A stretch of DNA of 64,000 nucleotides from Nocardioides soli. GTDB lineage: Bacteria > Actinomycetota > Actinomycetes > Propionibacteriales > Nocardioidaceae. The notes beneath the pieces were generated by a model. It was not told the DNA's origin. It saw only the letters and a program-made list of their open reading frames with translations, and searched no databases. The stretch is from contig NZ_JACHWR010000004.1 in NCBI RefSeq assembly GCF_014191495.1, forward strand, positions 1 through 64,000, read 5' to 3'. Both the position numbers and the translations under genes were made by a program. This document shows, in pieces, positions 1 to 5,749 of this stretch (positions are counted from its first letter, which is position 1; every line of letters begins with the position of its first letter).

Positions 1-43
1 TGTAGGCACCAAATCCAACCACTACGCCTTCACCAACACTCAC
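1..43 (-). CDS. partial ORF at window edge, mobile element
   Basis: A GTG codon overlaps the TGA of the membrane microprotein upstream (GTGA arrangement), and the frame stays open to the window edge, reading V-S-V-G-E-G-V-V-V-G-F-G-A-Y. The tight overlap matches the other joins in this element, so it may start the next gene. Only 14 codons are visible, so no function can be given. Confidence 0.25.
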   Translation of the reverse strand, partial: MSVGEGVVVGFGAY

Positions 44-198
44 CACTTGAATACCTCTGCTCTAAAGGGCTTAGGCGAGAGTCCGCATGACTTTCTATAT
101 GCGTTGTCTACGTAGTAGATGACGAGAGCGTCTACTAGGTGACAGAAGATGAATGCCAGTGTTAGACCTATGACGATGCCGATTAGGAATGAGATCAT
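40..198 (-). CDS. single-pass membrane microprotein (52 aa), mobile element
   Basis: A 52-residue ORF starts at an ATG that overlaps the stop of the HNH-like gene by the four bases ATGA, which suggests translational coupling. Residues 3-30 are almost entirely hydrophobic (I, L, V, F) and would form one membrane helix. A short tail rich in basic and polar residues follows and ends in FKW. The protein is unrecognised. Small membrane proteins are common in phage genomes, but a holin-like or exclusion role would be a guess. Confidence 0.5.
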   Translation of the reverse strand: MISFLIGIVIGLTLAFIFCHLVDALVIYYVDNAYRKSCGLSPKPFRAEVFKW

Positions 199-728
199 TT
201 ATCCCACCGGCTCTCTTGCAACTTGTAATTGCGATTGCCGTGCTGTGCGTCATATGCCTTGTGATCGGCCTGGCACATGGGAAGATAGTTGAAGACGTTC
301 AGCGAGTAAGCCTGTTCGTTACCGCGCTTGTCGGTCTCAAAGAGAAGGTCTGTGGCCTCAGCAGATAGAGCCCACTCCTGAGCCTCGAAACCACACACAA
401 CACAGTCATATGACTTTGCATGGCCTCTGACGGCTCTAATGCGTGTATGGGCACCACTGAAGCCCACCATGTCGTGTCTAAGTTCAGGGGAGACTCTGTG
501 GTCATCAGAACCCTGGCGATGGTGATACCACCATGACGAATAGTGGGCCTTGCACATGCCACGGGCGACTGCGATCTTCCCGCACTCGCATAGCGGCTTA
601 GGTTCGCTACGCAATCCGAGAGGATTACCGCAACGCATGAGGTTTTGATAATGTTTCTTGCAGTATGTTCGGCTGTAGTGTTTATTCTCGCAATCTTCTA
701 CCGAACAGACCTTTTGCTCTTCTGACAA
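195..728 (-). CDS. HNH-endonuclease-like zinc protein, mobile element
   Basis: A 177-aa protein with three Cys/His clusters. The first is Cys8, Cys13, Cys23 and His26. The second is Cys47, Cys49, Cys59 and His62. The C-terminal one pairs a CVVC knuckle (109-112) with YLPMCQADHKAYD (149-160). The last arrangement resembles the bba-metal fold of phage HNH proteins, where a CxxC pair and a late Cys/His pair hold a zinc ion. The start is TTG, with AAGGAAC-like sequence 10-13 bases upstream. A promoter lies about 105 bases upstream. HNH nuclease activity is inferred from the pattern only; a canonical H-N-H triad is not obvious. Confidence 0.55.
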   Translation of the reverse strand: MSEEQKVCSVEDCENKHYSRTYCKKHYQNLMRCGNPLGLRSEPKPLCECGKIAVARGMCKAHYSSWWYHHRQGSDDHRVSPELRHDMVGFSGAHTRIRAVRGHAKSYDCVVCGFEAQEWALSAEATDLLFETDKRGNEQAYSLNVFNYLPMCQADHKAYDAQHGNRNYKLQESRWDK

Positions 729-762
729 CTTCCTTTGATAGTTCCTTTGGTTGAATTTAAGG

Positions 763-819
763 GAGAAGACCGGAAGTTTGACAGAAACCTATGAGATGAT
801 TTTCTCTACCGGCCTTCTC
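763..819 (-). promoter_or_regulatory. inverted repeat in leader of HNH-like gene
   Basis: Arms 763-773 and 809-819 (GAGAAGRCCGG on the minus strand) match at 10 of 11 positions around a 35-base loop. They lie between the predicted promoter and the HNH-like start. This could be an operator or a leader hairpin; there is no U-tract, so a simple terminator is less likely. Confidence 0.35.
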
Positions 820-833
820 GCCTTATGTATCCA

Positions 834-862
834 ATTATCCCAGAGAATCTTTCTAATGCCAA
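834..862 (-). promoter_or_regulatory. sigma70-type promoter for the HNH-like/membrane microprotein genes
   Basis: On the minus strand TTGGCA (857-862) and GATAAT (834-839) are separated by exactly 17 bases. Both boxes are close to consensus, and the A/T-rich setting suits a promoter inside the element. Confidence 0.5.
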
Positions 863-872
863 ATGAAGTGCA

Positions 873-1088
873 TCATTCTATGTTAGATGAATATGACTTC
901 TTGTGGGTGAGGTAAGACTTTATTGCCTGTTCTTCACTACCGGCGATGATCGGCAATCTTCCCCATGTTCCCTGAACAATCCACAAAAACTCATCTTCAT
1001 CCAGCATGTTTCGATCTAGCAGCACGTTGATCAACTCATTAGTGTGCTCATATCTACTCACAGTTATTTGGGGTTTCCCCACTTTCAA
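873..1088 (-). CDS. hypothetical protein (71 aa), mobile element
   Basis: A small acidic/basic mixed ORF, unrecognised. The longest reading starts at TTG (1088), with AGGATGG just upstream; a GTG two codons later is an alternative. It overlaps the end of the zinc-ribbon gene by about 35 bases in another frame. The middle reads DEDEFLWIVQG, compatible with a short helical/beta protein with no membrane segment. Its place in a chain of overlapping genes supports it being real. Confidence 0.45.
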   Translation of the reverse strand: MKVGKPQITVSRYEHTNELINVLLDRNMLDEDEFLWIVQGTWGRLPIIAGSEEQAIKSYLTHKKSYSSNIE

Positions 1089-1221
1089 ACCATCCTATGT
1101 TTTCCATTCTCTTCTGACACTTAGGACAATCCATAGTGTCTGCGTCTACTGCTCTAACAAAGTCACATGCTTTGCAGTAGAAGACGTTTTCAATTTGTGT
1201 TTCTAGTTTGCCGTTCACCAT
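1054..1221 (-). CDS. zinc-ribbon microprotein (55 aa), mobile element
   Basis: A 55-residue ORF with two CxxC knuckles, Cys16/Cys19 (CKAC) and Cys32/Cys35 (CPKC), 12 residues apart. This is the classic spacing of a small zinc ribbon. Its ATG overlaps the TGA of the initiator-like gene (ATGGTGA), so translation is probably coupled. It may bind DNA, RNA or a protein partner; the sequence gives no further clue. Confidence 0.55.
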   Translation of the reverse strand: MVNGKLETQIENVFYCKACDFVRAVDADTMDCPKCQKRMENIGWFESGETPNNCE

Positions 1222-1820
1222 AGGTCTTCATCTCCTGGCAATACCGGCGTCTTGCGCTGCCTACGCTGTAGGCGCTCCAACTCAACACGTTCCGCCAACT
1301 CCGCTCTAGTCAGCCTAGTCTCAATCTGAGACTGCGGGGTCTTACCAACTGAATTGGAAAAATCGGTAGTTTCAACAATTAAGGGAGTACCTACCTGCTC
1401 TTCAAAATGCTTCATTGTCAATCCTTCTCTAATTGTTTCACTCAATAAATCTTCACTGTATGTATCTTCACTGTATGGGCTATCAAGTTGAGACTCCGTA
1501 GTCTCAATCTGAGACTCGACAGTCTCAATCTGAGACAACTCAGGAATCTGGGGGAGTAGATTCCCCTTAACCTCTACAAAGAATCCGGCATCGAACAACT
1601 GCTGTCGATACCTGTGATATGTGGCCTTAGAAGAGTTCACAGACTTAAGTGCTGTCTCATTCTTCCAATACAGACCACTTGGTCTACCGTCAGCCGGTAC
1701 CCAATTGATTGCCCTTGCCAGTCTTAGGCATAGGTTTACTGCTCCTGCGGGAAGTAGTCCTAATGACTCGGCCTCGATAACGGCATCTTCCCATGTGTAA
1801 CGCTGTACTAGTTCATTCAT
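1215..1820 (-). CDS. replication-initiator-like protein with internal iterons
   Basis: A 201-aa protein. Residues about 15-95 look like a helix-turn-helix/winged-helix domain, with the pattern LYWKNETALKSVNSSKATYH followed by a recognition-helix-like stretch and FFVEVKG. This arrangement occurs in phage replication initiators of the lambda O or DnaD type. After it come near-perfect 7-residue repeats (SQIETVE, SQIETTE, SQLDSPY) and a later SQIET, then a basic C-terminal helix (RLQRRQRK). The repeats reflect palindromic DNA repeats (see 1318-1536) rather than an obvious protein need. It overlaps the HEAGH gene by 8 bases. The initiator role is an inference; a transcriptional regulator is the main alternative. 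Confidence 0.5.
   Translation of the reverse strand: MNELVQRYTWEDAVIEAESLGLLPAGAVNLCLRLARAINWVPADGRPSGLYWKNETALKSVNSSKATYHRYRQQLFDAGFFVEVKGNLLPQIPELSQIETVESQIETTESQLDSPYSEDTYSEDLLSETIREGLTMKHFEEQVGTPLIVETTDFSNSVGKTPQSQIETRLTRAELAERVELERLQRRQRKTPVLPGDEDLW
1318..1536. repeat. palindromic iterons with adjacent AT-rich tract (candidate replication origin)
   Basis: GTCTCAATCTGAGAC, a 6-bp dyad with a 3-bp spacer, occurs exactly at 1318-1332, 1501-1515 and 1522-1536. A half-site ending at 1494 keeps the same 21-bp register as the last two. Between the outer copies lies an A/T-rich stretch (about 1350-1480). Dyad-bearing iterons next to an AT-rich tract inside an initiator gene is the layout of the lambda origin within gene O. 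Origin function is inferred. Confidence 0.5.
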
Positions 1821-2172
1821 GCGCTAACACCAACTGTTCCGCCAATTCGCAGATTGGTACCCATAAGTCGAAAACCGCGATACGTGCGCGATCCTCATAA
1901 ATATTCATGACTTCCGGTGTGGCTTGAATCTGATCAAAGATTCGATAGTCGAACTCGCTATTGATTAGAGCGGTTGACCATTCATTGTGATACTCGTACT
2001 CGGCTGCTGCGCCGGACATGCGAATAACTAGGGCATCGTCAAACCCGATATTGCCGGAGACTCTGACGATGGCTTCCAATTCTTCGTTCCCGGGTAATAG
2101 AGTTGCCTCATGCCCGAGTGAGCGGGCTACCAACAGGTGCCCTGCCTCATGTACTGCTGTGTCGTAATTCAT
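1813..2172 (-). CDS. HEAGH-motif metallopeptidase-like protein, mobile element
   Basis: A 119-aa protein starting MNYDTAVHEAGHLLVARS, with the zinc-binding HEAGH motif at residues 8-12. The same motif and context (AVHEAGH..VA) occur in the M41 peptidase domain of FtsH. In M41 enzymes a third ligand Asp lies well downstream, and acidic candidates occur around residues 70-80 here (NSEFDYR). There is no AAA+ domain and no membrane segment, so this is a stand-alone single-domain version as seen in some phages. RBS TTAGGAG lies 7 bases before the ATG. Peptidase activity and target are unknown. Confidence 0.55.
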   Translation of the reverse strand: MNYDTAVHEAGHLLVARSLGHEATLLPGNEELEAIVRVSGNIGFDDALVIRMSGAAAEYEYHNEWSTALINSEFDYRIFDQIQATPEVMNIYEDRARIAVFDLWVPICELAEQLVLAHE

Positions 2173-2195
2173 TGTGTTGCTCCTAATTGATGTGA

Positions 2196-2233
2196 AATAG
2201 AAACACCCCGTATGCCGCCAGACATACGGGGTG
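2196..2233 (-). terminator. Rho-independent terminator downstream of the integrase
   Basis: A perfect 11-bp stem, CACCCCGTATG/CATACGGGGTG (2204-2214 and 2223-2233), has an 8-base loop. On the minus strand it is followed by TTTCTATTT. It separates integrase transcription from the HEAGH-initiator operon. Confidence 0.75.
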
Positions 2234-2254
2234 CTCTAGATGTGCTTCTACTCA

Positions 2255-2344
2255 TTCAAAAAGGTTAGATAGAAAGTCTTTAGCGCATTCTCCTAAGTCT
2301 GGCGGTCCTCGGAATTGCTTCTCTACTAGTTTAGCAGCATGGAA
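2255..2344 (-). other. start-less open stretch before the terminator (30 codons)
   Basis: After the integrase stop, minus-strand codons read AALIPQDSCKNAK... into DPWSAS and a TAA (2345-2347). The same frame then stays open for 30 codons, with protein-like content (AAKLVEKQFRGPPDL, then KDFLSNLFE), and stops at 2252-2254 just before the terminator. No ATG, GTG or TTG opens it. It may be the remnant of a gene split by a stop codon, a frameshifted small gene, or chance. Confidence 0.3.
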
Positions 2345-2427
2345 TTATGACGCGGACCAAGGATCTGCGCGGTTAGTAAACCCTTTCGCATTCTTGCAAG
2401 AATCTTGAGGAATCAGTGCAGCCTAAT

Positions 2428-3795
2428 TCATCCAAGCGATTGCGAAATGTCCGGTACCTCAGAAGATCCATCGGTATAGAAGAACTCAAATCTGGCGGGG
2501 TTAAACGGCTGATTGCCACGAGAGATAGACGGTCCAACTTTGATATTGGTGATGTACTCGCCCATGAATACCCGCTTCTGAGAAAGGCTAGAGCGGTAAA
2601 AATCAAAGTAGGATTTCATTGGGCCAGAGAGTTTAGGACCAGACTTAGCCTTTGCCTTTGTCACTTCATTGATCTTGGCCTGAATCTCCTTAACTTCCTT
2701 TGCGGCAGATGGAGTGTCCAAGATTTCATCAATAGCCAACTTACGCACATGGCCTAGTTTTTTGTTGAGGGCATCCAACTCGGCATCGTAATTGCGAGCG
2801 TCTGAGATTGGCTCCTGCGGCTTCTCATGGTGCTTCTCCATCGCCTTGAACAGTGCCCACCGATCGGCAATCTTGATACGCACGCTGATTCGACCACACC
2901 CGCCATAGTTGGCAGCACAGCGATACATGTTGTTATGAGGATTACCCTTCATCTGCGTTAGGCAGTGAGAACAAATCAAGATGCCTGAGAGCAGATACTT
3001 TCTGGCGTTCGTTCCTACTTTGGCATTTGCCAACTCGGTCTGAGCATTAGTGAAGAGTTCAAAATCCACAATATCCGAGTAGATGGAATCAGCGACAATC
3101 TCACCCTTAAAGTCAATCTTTCCTGCATACACCGGCTTCGTCAAAGTCACAGACAAAGTGCCCGAACGCCAGTCGTTACCCGAAACTGTCTTAATGCCAC
3201 GCTTGTTCAAGTCTTTGCAAATAGACGTAATTGATTCACCACGGGCACGACGAACAAAAGCCTCTTTGATAATCAAGGCTTCATCCTCAATGATATTCCA
3301 ATTCTCGTCATAGCCATAGAGTCGGTGTCGTCCCTTGTGTGGAATGCCCATGGCTGCACGCTGAGCCTTTTGAGCCCTGACACGTTCTCCAATGCGCTCT
3401 GCCTCACCCTGAGCAATAGACCCAAGGATTAGGGCATTGGTGCGACCGGCAGAGGTAGACAAATCAACGTCACCGGCAGAGATGTTTGCAATCTCAAAAC
3501 CTAGACGCTTCTGCATATCCAGAAATGGCACAAGTTCAGCCATGCGTCGGGTAATTCGATCCCATGCATATGTGACAACAGCGTCAATCTTCTTAGCCTC
3601 TAGATCGGCTAGGAGACGTTCGTACGCGGGTCGTGACTTCCCTGACGATGCCGACAGATCGTTGTCGACGTAGACCTCAACGACGTCCCAGCCGCGCTGT
3701 GCTGCACGCTCACGGCACAACTCTTCCTGACGCTGGACGCCTAGAGCGGTGCCGCTCTTGTCGAGACTGATTCGGGCGTAGATGCCTGCTCGCAT
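2428..3795 (-). CDS. int: large serine integrase (site-specific recombinase)
   Basis: A 455-aa large serine recombinase that would integrate and excise the element. The resolvase catalytic domain (1-145) has the nucleophile Ser10 in YARIS and further conserved features (QRQEE, YVDNDLSAS, DRITRR). A recombinase domain follows (about 155-260). A zinc ribbon has Cys275, Cys278, Cys293 and Cys300. A helical, Lys/Glu-rich region (about 345-400) resembles the coiled-coil that controls directionality. The start chosen is the ATG at 3795, with AGGAGG 5 bases upstream; a longer TTG reading would add 23 non-conserved residues. It lies beside the element end, as usual for this family. Length is typical for the compact members. 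Confidence 0.93.
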   Translation of the reverse strand: MRAGIYARISLDKSGTALGVQRQEELCRERAAQRGWDVVEVYVDNDLSASSGKSRPAYERLLADLEAKKIDAVVTYAWDRITRRMAELVPFLDMQKRLGFEIANISAGDVDLSTSAGRTNALILGSIAQGEAERIGERVRAQKAQRAAMGIPHKGRHRLYGYDENWNIIEDEALIIKEAFVRRARGESITSICKDLNKRGIKTVSGNDWRSGTLSVTLTKPVYAGKIDFKGEIVADSIYSDIVDFELFTNAQTELANAKVGTNARKYLLSGILICSHCLTQMKGNPHNNMYRCAANYGGCGRISVRIKIADRWALFKAMEKHHEKPQEPISDARNYDAELDALNKKLGHVRKLAIDEILDTPSAAKEVKEIQAKINEVTKAKAKSGPKLSGPMKSYFDFYRSSLSQKRVFMGEYITNIKVGPSISRGNQPFNPARFEFFYTDGSSEVPDISQSLG

Positions 3796-3836
3796 GATGA
3801 CCTCCTGATGACCTCCTGACGGTTGGGAGCCGTCAG
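3796..3836 (-). promoter_or_regulatory. duplicated Shine-Dalgarno with overlapping hairpin before int
   Basis: AGGAGGTCATC occurs twice in tandem, with SD cores at 3801-3806 and 3812-3817. The proximal core is 5 bases from the int ATG. A 7-bp stem (CTGACGG/CCGTCAG at 3830-3836 and 3816-3822) ends inside the distal SD. This could tune integrase translation. Confidence 0.45.
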
Positions 3837-3859
3837 CCTGACAGGTGTTCAGGGGTAGG

Positions 3860-3945
3860 TTCAACCCGAAGAAACATGCCCTCTGACCTGCGGAAACGCT
3901 GTCTGAGACCTAGTTTCAGAAGTCATCTAGGTTGTATGCGCCTGC
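3860..3945. other. element/chromosome junction (attL or attR of the serine-integrase element)
   Basis: Base composition changes from low GC with integrase coding to very high GC across this stretch, and a truncated host reading frame starts right after it. Large serine integrases recombine at short att sites next to int, so the crossover should lie here. The other element end is outside the window, so the core dinucleotide and exact boundary cannot be fixed. Confidence 0.55.
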
Positions 3946-4008
3946 TCCCGAACGGAGTTCATCGTGCAGGGCGCCTACGAAGTCGACATGGAGACACTGG
4001 ACGCGTAG
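3931..4008 (+). pseudogene. 3' stub of a host gene interrupted by the element
   Basis: A plus-strand frame with host-like codon use reads RTEFIVQGAYEVDMETLDA and stops at TAG (4006-4008). It is closed upstream by a TAG at 3928-3930, at or inside the element end. It lies 31 bases from the convergent SRPBCC gene, as a normal gene end would. The simplest reading is the last ~25 codons of a gene carrying attB; the rest should lie beyond the far end of the element. The family is not recognisable from the stub. Confidence 0.45.
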
Positions 4009-4039
4009 CCGGCGCCTCCACGTCGACGCGGGTGCGCGG

Positions 4040-4513
4040 TCAGGCCGCCTCGACCAGCTCGGCGTAGCGCGCCAGGTAGACCGGCCAGCCCTGCTCGTCC
4101 GCGACCCCGTCGCGCACGGACTCCCAGCCGGGGCCGTGCCGGTCGAGGTGCCGGTGCTCGAGCTCGACGCGGGTCCGGTCCGGGCCGTCGGCCACGAACC
4201 GGATCTCGACCTCGCTGGCGTGGTCGGGGTCCTGCTCCAGCTGCCAGGTCGGGCCGATGTCCCAGGTGAACACGATCCGGCTCGGCGGGTCGTAGTCGAG
4301 GATCCGCGCCCACGCGCACTCGCTGCCGTCCTCGGCGCGATCGACGATCCGTCCGCCCGCATGCGGCTCGAGGACGGTCTCCACGATCGGCGCGCCGAGC
4401 AGGTTGTGCTCTCGTGGCTTGATCGCGTCGAACCGCTCGGTGAACACCGCGAACGCCCGCTCCGGGGTGCCGCTCACGACCGCCTCACGGCGTACCACGT
4501 TCTCGTTCGTCAT
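4040..4513 (-). CDS. SRPBCC (AHSA1/START-like) domain protein
   Basis: A 157-aa protein of the SRPBCC/Aha1 C-terminal-like superfamily. Seen: an N-terminal strand with GTPERAFAVFTERFDAIKP, the EPHAGGRIVDR turn, ILDYDPPSRIVFTWDI, and a C-terminal helix (WPVYLARYAEL). These proteins fold as a helix-grip with a hydrophobic ligand pocket; ligand and activity are not predictable. Its ATG overlaps the stop of the upstream ArsR gene (ATGA), so the two are co-expressed. ArsR-SRPBCC pairs are very common in actinobacteria. It is the first intact host gene next to the integrated element. Confidence 0.85.
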   Translation of the reverse strand: MTNENVVRREAVVSGTPERAFAVFTERFDAIKPREHNLLGAPIVETVLEPHAGGRIVDRAEDGSECAWARILDYDPPSRIVFTWDIGPTWQLEQDPDHASEVEIRFVADGPDRTRVELEHRHLDRHGPGWESVRDGVADEQGWPVYLARYAELVEAA

Positions 4514-4830
4514 CCTTCTTCCTCCTGGTCCGAGTCCATGTGCTGCTCGAAGTTCGCCAGCGTCCTGCGCCAGAACGTGTCGAGCTGGTCGCGGAGCGCG
4601 GCCACGCCGTGCTCGTTGAGCCGGTATCTGCGCCGGGTGCCCTCGGCGCGGGCGCTGACCAGGCCGATCTCCCGGAGCACCTTGAGGTGCTGCGAGACCG
4701 CCGGCTGGCTCACCGGCAGCGCCTCGGTCAGCTCGCCCACCGTGCGCTCGCCCTCGGAGAGCTCCAGGACGATCGCCCGTCGGGTCCGGTCGGCCAGAGC
4801 GGCCCAGGCCGCGTCACCTTCATAAGTCAT
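4510..4830 (-). CDS. ArsR-family transcriptional repressor
   Basis: A 106-aa winged-helix repressor. Residues 10-75 show the ArsR pattern ALADRTRRAIVLELSEGE, the helix-turn-helix LPVSQPAVSQHLKVLREIGL, and the wing RRRYRLN. The Cys metal site of SmtB/ArsR metal sensors is absent, so it is of the non-metal type. The start is the ATG at 4830, whose first codons lie inside a 14-bp inverted repeat. The longer open frame upstream is not coding-like. It forms an operon with the SRPBCC gene and probably represses itself through the palindrome. Confidence 0.9.
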   Translation of the reverse strand: MTYEGDAAWAALADRTRRAIVLELSEGERTVGELTEALPVSQPAVSQHLKVLREIGLVSARAEGTRRRYRLNEHGVAALRDQLDTFWRRTLANFEQHMDSDQEEEG

Positions 4831-4860
4831 AACAAATAAAAGGTACGACTTATGAAGGTG
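4815..4860 (-). promoter_or_regulatory. autoregulatory operator of arsR-SRPBCC operon
   Basis: Perfect 14-bp inverted arms, CACCTTCATAAGTC (4815-4828) and its complement (4847-4860), flank an 18-base A/T-rich core. This core is a striking A/T island in GC-rich DNA. The left arm covers codons 1-5 of arsR. A promoter probably lies in the core, so bound repressor would block it. Confidence 0.7.
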
Positions 4861-4891
4861 CCACGTCAACCGTCGACGCGATCGCCCCGGG

Positions 4892-5137
4892 TCAGGCGCC
4901 GGCGCGACGCTTCTCCTCCTGGTCGCGCAGCACGAGGGTCGAGGCGAAGATGTAGAGCGGCTCACGGTCGCCCCAGGCGGGGACGACACCGACGAAGTCA
5001 TAGCTCTGGTTGGTGGTGAGCTCGATCATCGTGGCCTCGATGTAGTGGTGCTCCGGCGGGCGGGAGGGCTGGCCCCGGTAGTGGGTGCGCCCGGCCGAGA
5101 CCATGTCGGAGTGCGTCACCAGGTTGTAGTCCGCCAT
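4892..5137 (-). CDS. hypothetical protein (81 aa)
   Basis: Starts at MADYNLVTHSDMVSAG; the longer open frame upstream lacks an RBS and coding character. It is a compact soluble protein with HHYIEATMIEL and a hydrophobic strand (YIFASTLVL), then a charged tail (RDQEEKRR). The family is unrecognised. It sits alone between arsR and the carbonic anhydrase on the same strand. Confidence 0.6.
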   Translation of the reverse strand: MADYNLVTHSDMVSAGRTHYRGQPSRPPEHHYIEATMIELTTNQSYDFVGVVPAWGDREPLYIFASTLVLRDQEEKRRAGA

Positions 5138-5235
5138 CGATGCCGAGCTCCTGCCGTTGGTCGTCCGCGTCGGTTGCGGGAGTCCCATCGGCCGGGTCCG
5201 TCAGCGTCTGACCCGTTTCCGGCAGTCGGGCCGGG

Positions 5236-5727
5236 TCAGTACTTCTGGTCCAGCAGCCCCGTGTCGACGTCGTAGAGGAAGCCGCCGACCTCGATGGAGT
5301 CGGGGACGAGGGGGTGGGAGTGCACCTTCTGGACGTCCTCGCCGAGGGCGGCGACCTGGTCGCTGATGACGGAGAAGGGCTGCCAGGAGGCGTCGATGCC
5401 GGCGGAGGCGGCGACCTGGGCGCGCAGCTCGGCCTCGGTGTTGCTGGCGACGGCGCAGCGGGTGTGGGGGACGATCAGCACCCGCTCGACCTTCAGCAGG
5501 TGCACCGCGAGGACCAGCGCCTCCAGCGCCTGGGGGGTGATCCGGCCGCCGGGGTTGCGGAAGATCTTGGCGTCGCCGGGCTTGAGACCGAGCATCCCGA
5601 GCGGGTCGATGCGCGAGTCCATGCAGGTCACGATCGCGACACCGGCATGGGCGACGCCGTCGAAGCCGGCGAGGTCGAAGTGGGCGGCGAACTCCCGGTT
5701 CGCCTCGAGCAGATCGTTGAAGCTCAC
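5236..5727 (-). CDS. beta-class carbonic anhydrase
   Basis: A 163-aa cytoplasmic zinc enzyme interconverting CO2 and bicarbonate. The beta-class signature is complete: Cys35-x-Asp37-x-Arg39 in CMDSRIDP, and His88-x-x-Cys91 in PHTRC. The three zinc ligands and the Asp/Arg dyad are all present, as is the FRNPGG loop. Length fits the short actinobacterial subgroup. The start is a GTG at 5727 before SFNDLLEANREFA, which aligns with the usual N-terminal helix; the RBS (GAGG) is close, so the start is moderately sure. The P55-type transporter ends 22 bases upstream. Confidence 0.9.
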   Translation of the reverse strand: MSFNDLLEANREFAAHFDLAGFDGVAHAGVAIVTCMDSRIDPLGMLGLKPGDAKIFRNPGGRITPQALEALVLAVHLLKVERVLIVPHTRCAVASNTEAELRAQVAASAGIDASWQPFSVISDQVAALGEDVQKVHSHPLVPDSIEVGGFLYDVDTGLLDQKY

Positions 5728-5749
5728 AACCTCGGACAGTAGCGAAGGT

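Noticed and set aside
2416..2757. 113-codon plus-strand ORF in the mobile element
   Set aside because: It is antisense to the conserved C-terminal part of the integrase and has no RBS or recognisable product.
3848..3870. tRNA-like TPsiC arm (GGTTCAACCC) near the element end, suggesting insertion in a tRNA gene
   Set aside because: No cloverleaf can be drawn around it, and serine integrases do not usually target tRNA genes; it is only a short inverted repeat.
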